A stretch of DNA of 10,315 nucleotides from positions 1-10,315 of the forward strand of contig JBLNBN010000055.1 of NCBI GenBank assembly GCA_050260015.1. The letters run 5' to 3'. The first letter of the stretch is position 1; every line of letters begins with the position of its first letter. Below the pieces are notes generated by a model, which did no database searches, was not told where the DNA came from, and was given only the letters and a program-made list of their open reading frames with translations. The position numbers and the translations under genes were made by a program. Shown here piece after piece: positions 6,276-10,315 of this stretch. This stretch comes from JBLNBN01 sp050260015 (GTDB lineage Bacteria > Bacteroidota > Ignavibacteria > Kapaibacteriales > UBA2268).

Positions 6276-9200
6276 ATGAACCGGACTGTTACTTTTATCT
6301 TTACTTTGGTTTTTATCGCTTTTACTATCGCCGCTAACGCGCTCGCCGCCGACGCAAACCTTGAAAAAATCAAGAAAAATCTACCCCAACTCTTAGACGC
6401 CAACAACCATGGAACTGAATTTGCTCTCGGCTTCTTCCCGGCCTGGAGGGAGGACCGACCTCCTACTTACACGGGTTCACCGGCTATTCGAATATTCCTG
6501 GTCTCGCGTCGAGAAACTAATGTAAAAGTTACAATCGCCGCAAAGAATTGGACGAGAGAATACAAAGCTCAACCGGACCAAGTATTGGAGGTAATAATAC
6601 CCGATACGATCGCGCAGATGTCCAAAAAGTTTACGGACCGCGATTTGCCGGAGCCGGCACAAGTTTACGTCGGAGGCGCGATAATGGTAACTACCGACGA
6701 GCCGGCGATATGCTACGGCGTATTGCGCTATCCCTACACATCCGACGGTTATTTAGCCTTGCCGTTATCCTCTCTTGGAAAGGAATATGTCGTCGCCGGC
6801 TATAACGGGCCGACTGTCGATCCCGATCCCGCAGGTCAATTCCTAACTTCCTATTGCGCTATCGTAGGGGCGTTCAACAACACCAGGGTAACGTTCGTAT
6901 ACGGCGGCAAGGCCGACGGCTGGGCGCCGACTTCGGACGGGGACACGCTCACAGCGCGCGAGAGCGCAACTAAAACTCTAAATAAGGGAGACCTGTGGTT
7001 AATCCCTTCGCGCGGCCCACACCCGGACGTAACGGGCAGCTATGTGCGATCCGATAAGCCCGTAGCCTGCTTTTCCGGCAACTTCTGCGCTTACGTGCCC
7101 GTCGAAAAAGCCGCTTGCGATTACGTTATCGAGCAGGACCGCCCGACATATACTTGGGGAACTAAGTATTACGTGACGCCAATATATGGAAGGCTGAAAA
7201 ATTCAGTGTTGCGCTTATTCTCCCAGGATGATAAAACGACTATCTACCGCAACGGCTGGAGCGAGCAAGTTTGTACTATTCTGAAGAAATTCGGCCCCGA
7301 GAACGAGGGCTGGGTAGAGGTTCGAGCCGCCGAGGGCGAACCAAAAGCCGTAACGTTGCTCTCAGACAAGAGATTTAACGTCGTGCAATATAATCCCGGT
7401 CAGCAGGACGACAACGTCAAAATTGACGTATTTTCTATGGCCGTTATTCCTGTCGAGCAATTTGATCATACGGTTATGTTCTGTACGCCGGGCAAAAAAG
7501 ACGGCTTACATTTTGATACGAATCGTATTAATATAGTGTACCAGGTTACTGAGGAAGGGGAAATACCCAACAATTTGGAAATCGGTAGTATTACTTCCCT
7601 TGGGGAACTAGTTTGGACGCCTGTTAGCCAAAAGTACGACTATTCGCCCGGGTATAAATTTACAGATCCAACGACCCCGACCCCCGAGCGCCCGTTCTAC
7701 TGCAAGCAAATAAAGCTTTCCGAAGACGGGGTTTACTACATTCGAGCCAAGGATAAATTCGCCGCTTACGCATACGGCTTCTCGAGCTACGATTCCTATG
7801 GGTTTCCCGCTTTCGCCCGGACTGTCGATCTTGAAAAGCCGGACACCGTAAGGCCAATCTTCGAGTACACAATAGATTGCGGCGGTTACGTTCCGGATAG
7901 AGCAAATGCAATCAAGAAACCGGCTTATGTAATGGATATGCCCGAAGAGGATAAGTTTCGATCAAATTTAGCTTCTATCTATTTTGATGTCAATAAAAGC
8001 TTCAATTATATATTCAATTATGAAACAGTGATACCCGGCGAAGATCGTTTCGCTAAGTGGACATTAGAACCCATTAATCCCAATTTGGACGCGCGCGCTG
8101 TAATAACGTTTACCGATAGGGCGGGAAACGATACTACGATAATAGTTGAGCATTGGGGGGCAAGTCTTGACATATCTCCAAAATTTAAAGATATGGATAG
8201 GGTAGCTATCGGCGAAAGTAAAACTGATACTTTTAAAATTGTCAATATTAACCCAAGATTTCCCACGAAATTGAGTATGTTAAAGCTTCAAAAGGGCAAT
8301 CAGGGCTTTCGGATTAATTACTTGTTTGATCCCGAGATTCCGATAACTCCGGGCGATAGCAGGGAATTCACCATAACATTTACCGCCGCCAGGAGAGGAG
8401 AATTCCAAGATTCGATTGGCATTGGGGATTCATGCTCTTTCGCTTATATAGGTTTTGTTAAAGCAGGTGTCGACGCTCCTAATATCGAAGTTACCGACGC
8501 TACGTTTCCCACGACCGTAGTTACAAATAAGAGCGACCCGATAACTGTCGCAATTAGGAACAAAGGTAATAGGACGCTAAGTATCAGGGGGTTCAAAGGG
8601 CCCAACCAAGCGGCGTATTCTACTGATTTGAGCGAGCTAGGCATATCGAAGGAGAACCCTGCGCGCGTGGAACCTAACGATGAGATTAATTTCAGAATAT
8701 GGTTTGAACCTTATGCGGCAACAGTTTATCTCGACTCAATAGTTTTCATTAGCGACGTAATGGAGACGGACCCCGTTTGCATTATAACGGGAAAGGCCGT
8801 AAATCCAATAATTTCCGTAGGGAATGCTACTTTTAAAAAGACTGCTATAAACGATGGAAAAGACTCTGCGATTATCACTGTAAAAAATATCGGATCAACC
8901 CGATTAAGGATTACGGGTTTTAGCGGTCCGTATGAAAGCGCCTTTACGACGAACTTAGCCGATTATTCTATTTCGCAATTCAAACCTAAAATTCTACAGC
9001 AGAATGAAGAATTCCAGTTTATTACCTGGTTTGCTCCTACTATGAATAAAATCTATACGGATTCTATAATTTTCTTTTCTGACGCAAGGCGAATAGATCC
9101 GGCTTGCAAACTAACCGGCGAAGGCTGGACAAGTATATCGGAGCGCAATGGCGCGATGGGCGCGCTTTCCGCGAAAGTCCTCCCCAACCCCATAGACTCC

Positions 9201-9422
9201 CGCGGCGGTTCGATAGAGTTCGAAAACCCAAACGACGGGACGGTTGAGATAGTGCTGTTCAATTCCCTGAATCAGCAGGCGGCTGTATTGCATAGCGGCT
9301 GGATGAAGGCCGGGAAACATTCTATTAGGATACCGGCGGAAACGCTGCCGGGCGGGGCGTATACGTATAGGATTATCAATGGGAAAAAAACGACAGTAGG
9401 GAATTTTGTAATAAATAAATAA
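6276..9422 (+). CDS. T9SS-exported IgGFc-binding-like surface protein, paralogue C (three HYDIN-like modules)
   Basis: This 1048-residue protein starts with a signal peptide (MNRT, hydrophobic core, ANALA/A cleavage near residue 24). Residues about 45-511 closely match paralogue A in the IgGFc-like region: GSYVRSDKPVACFSGNFCA at 254-272 with cysteines 265, 271 and 281, CD...EQ, WGTKYYVTP, and closing YGFSSYDSYGFP at 500-511. An Ig-like module spans about 523-627 (DTVRP, KWTLEPIN, ARAVITFTDRAGNDTT). Three HYDIN/choice-of-anchor-D-like modules follow at about 631-732, 735-841 and 844-950. The last two are clear repeats of each other (ATF, NxG, GF-GP, WF-P, Y-DSI-F-SD). The sorting domain is at about 965-1048 and is nearest to that of paralogue B. 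The extra modules probably act as a stalk holding the N-terminal domain away from the cell; this is inference. The DNA for the modules is markedly AT-richer than the sorting-domain DNA. Confidence 0.88.
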   Translation: MNRTVTFIFTLVFIAFTIAANALAADANLEKIKKNLPQLLDANNHGTEFALGFFPAWREDRPPTYTGSPAIRIFLVSRRETNVKVTIAAKNWTREYKAQPDQVLEVIIPDTIAQMSKKFTDRDLPEPAQVYVGGAIMVTTDEPAICYGVLRYPYTSDGYLALPLSSLGKEYVVAGYNGPTVDPDPAGQFLTSYCAIVGAFNNTRVTFVYGGKADGWAPTSDGDTLTARESATKTLNKGDLWLIPSRGPHPDVTGSYVRSDKPVACFSGNFCAYVPVEKAACDYVIEQDRPTYTWGTKYYVTPIYGRLKNSVLRLFSQDDKTTIYRNGWSEQVCTILKKFGPENEGWVEVRAAEGEPKAVTLLSDKRFNVVQYNPGQQDDNVKIDVFSMAVIPVEQFDHTVMFCTPGKKDGLHFDTNRINIVYQVTEEGEIPNNLEIGSITSLGELVWTPVSQKYDYSPGYKFTDPTTPTPERPFYCKQIKLSEDGVYYIRAKDKFAAYAYGFSSYDSYGFPAFARTVDLEKPDTVRPIFEYTIDCGGYVPDRANAIKKPAYVMDMPEEDKFRSNLASIYFDVNKSFNYIFNYETVIPGEDRFAKWTLEPINPNLDARAVITFTDRAGNDTTIIVEHWGASLDISPKFKDMDRVAIGESKTDTFKIVNINPRFPTKLSMLKLQKGNQGFRINYLFDPEIPITPGDSREFTITFTAARRGEFQDSIGIGDSCSFAYIGFVKAGVDAPNIEVTDATFPTTVVTNKSDPITVAIRNKGNRTLSIRGFKGPNQAAYSTDLSELGISKENPARVEPNDEINFRIWFEPYAATVYLDSIVFISDVMETDPVCIITGKAVNPIISVGNATFKKTAINDGKDSAIITVKNIGSTRLRITGFSGPYESAFTTNLADYSISQFKPKILQQNEEFQFITWFAPTMNKIYTDSIIFFSDARRIDPACKLTGEGWTSISERNGAMGALSAKVLPNPIDSRGGSIEFENPNDGTVEIVLFNSLNQQAAVLHSGWMKAGKHSIRIPAETLPGGAYTYRIINGKKTTVGNFVINK
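8478..9125 (+). repeat. Tandem HYDIN/anchor-D-like protein repeat within paralogue C
   Basis: There are two adjacent units of about 108 codons: 8478-8804 and 8805-9125. Shared positions include an ATF near the start, a N-G turn in the third strand (RNKGN / KNIGS), a GF-GP, a GIS/SIS, WFEP / WFAP, then Y-DSI-F-SD and a closing DP-C-(I/L)TG. The second module of paralogue B (about 5432-5752) is a third member. DNA similarity is low, so the duplication is not recent. Confidence 0.75.
9342..9370 (+). repeat. 29-base exact repeat in the sorting-domain coding DNA, copy 2
   Basis: This is the second copy of the exact repeat at 5972-6000, at the equivalent place in paralogue C. Confidence 0.85.
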
Positions 9423-9447
9423 ATTCAATAGACATTTACTAAAGAAT

Positions 9448-9480
9448 CCCGGGCAAGTTCTAACCTTTCCCGGGTTTTTT
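9448..9480 (+). terminator. Intrinsic terminator after paralogue C
   Basis: The stem CCCGGGCAAG (9448-9457) / CTTTCCCGGG (9465-9474) has one internal C/T mismatch and the loop TTCTAAC, followed by six Ts. It is nearly identical to the hairpin at 6081, differing at only a few bases including the loop, so the two share descent. The T-run is longer here. Confidence 0.88.
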
Positions 9481-9592
9481 GCGTATATTTAGTTACTTAT
9501 GGAAAGCTATTTGCTCTTACATGTTATAGATATGCGACAATAAACTTTATTTCCTGTCAATTCGTCAGAAAATATCATTAAAGAAATGGAAA

Positions 9593-9976
9593 ATGGGACA
9601 AATATTTAATCGCTTAAAGCGAATCATTCAATCGCAGCAAGCCGGCGAACCGGCGGCGCGGCCAATCAATTTTGACTTCCTGGACGACGAGGACGAACTC
9701 GAGCGCGAGATTAACGCAGCTTCGCGCAATAGCGGCGGGCATAAATATTCCACGACTGGCCCGGAATCGCCCGAAGCCGTCGGCGCTTACGCTACCTTGG
9801 GGATCTCGCCGGGCGCGACCGCGGAAGAAATTAAGAAGGCGTACAAGCTCAAGATGAAATTGCACCATCCCGACAAGGCGGCGCATTTGAGCGCCGAGGA
9901 GCAGAAGCGAGCCGAAAGCCAAACGCTGCGAATTAAAACGGCTTACGAAACCTTGAGAAAAATAAGGAACTTTTAA
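9593..9976 (+). CDS. Small stand-alone J-domain (DnaJ-like) co-chaperone
   Basis: This is a 127-residue cytoplasmic protein with no signal peptide. Residues about 65-124 form a J-domain: YATLGISPGAT opening, helix II EEIKKAYKLKMKLHHPDK with the HPD motif at residues 92-94, and helix III ending KTAYETLRK. The HPD motif stimulates ATP hydrolysis by DnaK-type Hsp70 partners. The Gly/Phe region, zinc-finger and C-terminal substrate domains of full DnaJ are absent, so this is a class C protein. The N-terminal 60 residues hold a basic-hydrophobic start (IFNRLKRIIQSQ) that could form an amphipathic helix, and an acidic stretch (DFLDDEDELERE). The client is unknown. The start is ATG at 9593; the ATG at 9586 is in another frame and stops at once. 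The ribosome binding site is weak and A-rich. Only 25 bases and no terminator separate it from the next gene, so the two are probably cotranscribed. Confidence 0.85.
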   Translation: MGQIFNRLKRIIQSQQAGEPAARPINFDFLDDEDELEREINAASRNSGGHKYSTTGPESPEAVGAYATLGISPGATAEEIKKAYKLKMKLHHPDKAAHLSAEEQKRAESQTLRIKTAYETLRKIRNF

Positions 9977-10001
9977 GATCTTATTTTGAAATTGCATAAT
10001 T

Positions 10002-10315
10002 ATGATAAACCTGAAAAAACACTTCCGTGAAGCCCTGGTAATCGCCGCATTGGCGGGCGCCCTGGGAATTCTGTATAATTCAATCGTTTCTCGTCAGCTG
10101 CCCTGGGCGAGGGAGCCGAAAAAGGAGGCCGTTGCGAGCGACTCCGCTCTCTTCGGCGTGGCCGCCCCTGCCGGGAACCCCGTCGTAGCTCCGCCAGTCG
10201 ATCCCTCGTTGCCGGGCAAAGACTCCGCTAAGACCGTTAATGCAATTAATAAGGATAGCCTGAAGAAAGCCGCCGAAAAGAAAGAGGACGAAAAGTTCGC
10301 CGATGCGGGAACTCC
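10002..10315 (+). CDS. Membrane-anchored protein, N-terminus only; possible rhodanese-like domain protein
   Basis: ATG at 10002 opens a frame that runs off the window end after 104 complete codons. Residues 1-8 are basic (MINLKKHF). Residues about 9-30 form one hydrophobic segment (REALVIAALAGALGILYNS), followed by RQLPWAREP. This pattern, a REALxI...LGxxxN helix followed by a LPW/LPL turn, is what I recall at the start of membrane-tethered bacterial rhodanese-domain proteins; the identification is tentative because the catalytic part is not visible. Residues about 38-104 are a low-complexity linker rich in Ala, Pro, Lys, Asp and Glu (for example KKAAEKKEDEK), likely disordered and facing the periplasm. 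Such linkers also occur in TonB-like proteins, which is the main alternative. It lies 25 bases after the J-domain gene on the same strand. Confidence 0.6.
   Translation, partial: MINLKKHFREALVIAALAGALGILYNSIVSRQLPWAREPKKEAVASDSALFGVAAPAGNPVVAPPVDPSLPGKDSAKTVNAINKDSLKKAAEKKEDEKFADAGT

Noticed and set aside
1008..9422. Reading the proteins as antibody-binding virulence factors
   Set aside because: The domain family is named after a mammalian protein. Bacterial members are common in free-living species, and nothing here shows IgG binding.
9614..9997. 127-codon open frame on the minus strand
   Set aside because: It lies opposite the J-domain gene, whose HPD motif and helices are unmistakable; it is a shadow.
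1..10315. CRISPR array, insertion sequence, phage or defence genes, tRNA or rRNA
   Set aside because: No short regularly spaced repeats, transposase motifs, integrase, nuclease or toxin-antitoxin genes, or RNA gene signatures were seen on either strand.

Overview
The window looks like chromosomal DNA from a Bacteroidota/Chlorobiota-type bacterium, possibly in or near the Ignavibacteria/Kapabacteria group. This rests on four consecutive genes whose proteins all end in the same C-terminal module, which matches the type A sorting domain of the type IX secretion system (T9SS): a PNP(I/L)D start, a central LFNS/LYNS-type strand, an AGK(H/Q)S-(V/I)RIP stretch, a GAYTY strand, and a final lysine. 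T9SS is confined to that phylum group. The genus-level placement is inference.

Layout: all six genes are on the + strand. (1) 1-759 is the 3' part of a secreted beta-sandwich protein with a T9SS sorting domain, followed by a strong hairpin terminator. (2) 1008-3146, (3) 3254-6052 and (4) 6276-9422 are three tandem paralogues. Each has a signal peptide, a large N-terminal region resembling the IgGFc-binding-protein N-terminal domain, an Ig-like module, a variable number of HYDIN/choice-of-anchor-D-like modules (none, two and three respectively) and the sorting domain. Each is followed by its own hairpin. (5) 9593-9976 encodes a small stand-alone J-domain protein. (6) From 10002 to the window end is the N-terminus of a membrane-anchored protein whose start resembles bacterial membrane-tethered rhodanese proteins.

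How it fits together: genes 1-4 are probably surface-exposed or released T9SS cargo, exported by Sec, moved across the outer membrane by the T9SS and attached or released after removal of the sorting domain. The three IgGFc-like proteins look like an expanding, recombining family of surface proteins, perhaps adhesins. Their ligand cannot be read from the sequence, and the domain name does not show antibody binding. The fourth gene looks mosaic: its N-terminal half follows the first paralogue, while its C-terminal half and even its terminator follow the second. Genes 5 and 6 are cytoplasmic or inner-membrane functions and seem unrelated to the surface cluster. No RNA gene, CRISPR array, insertion sequence or phage gene was seen.
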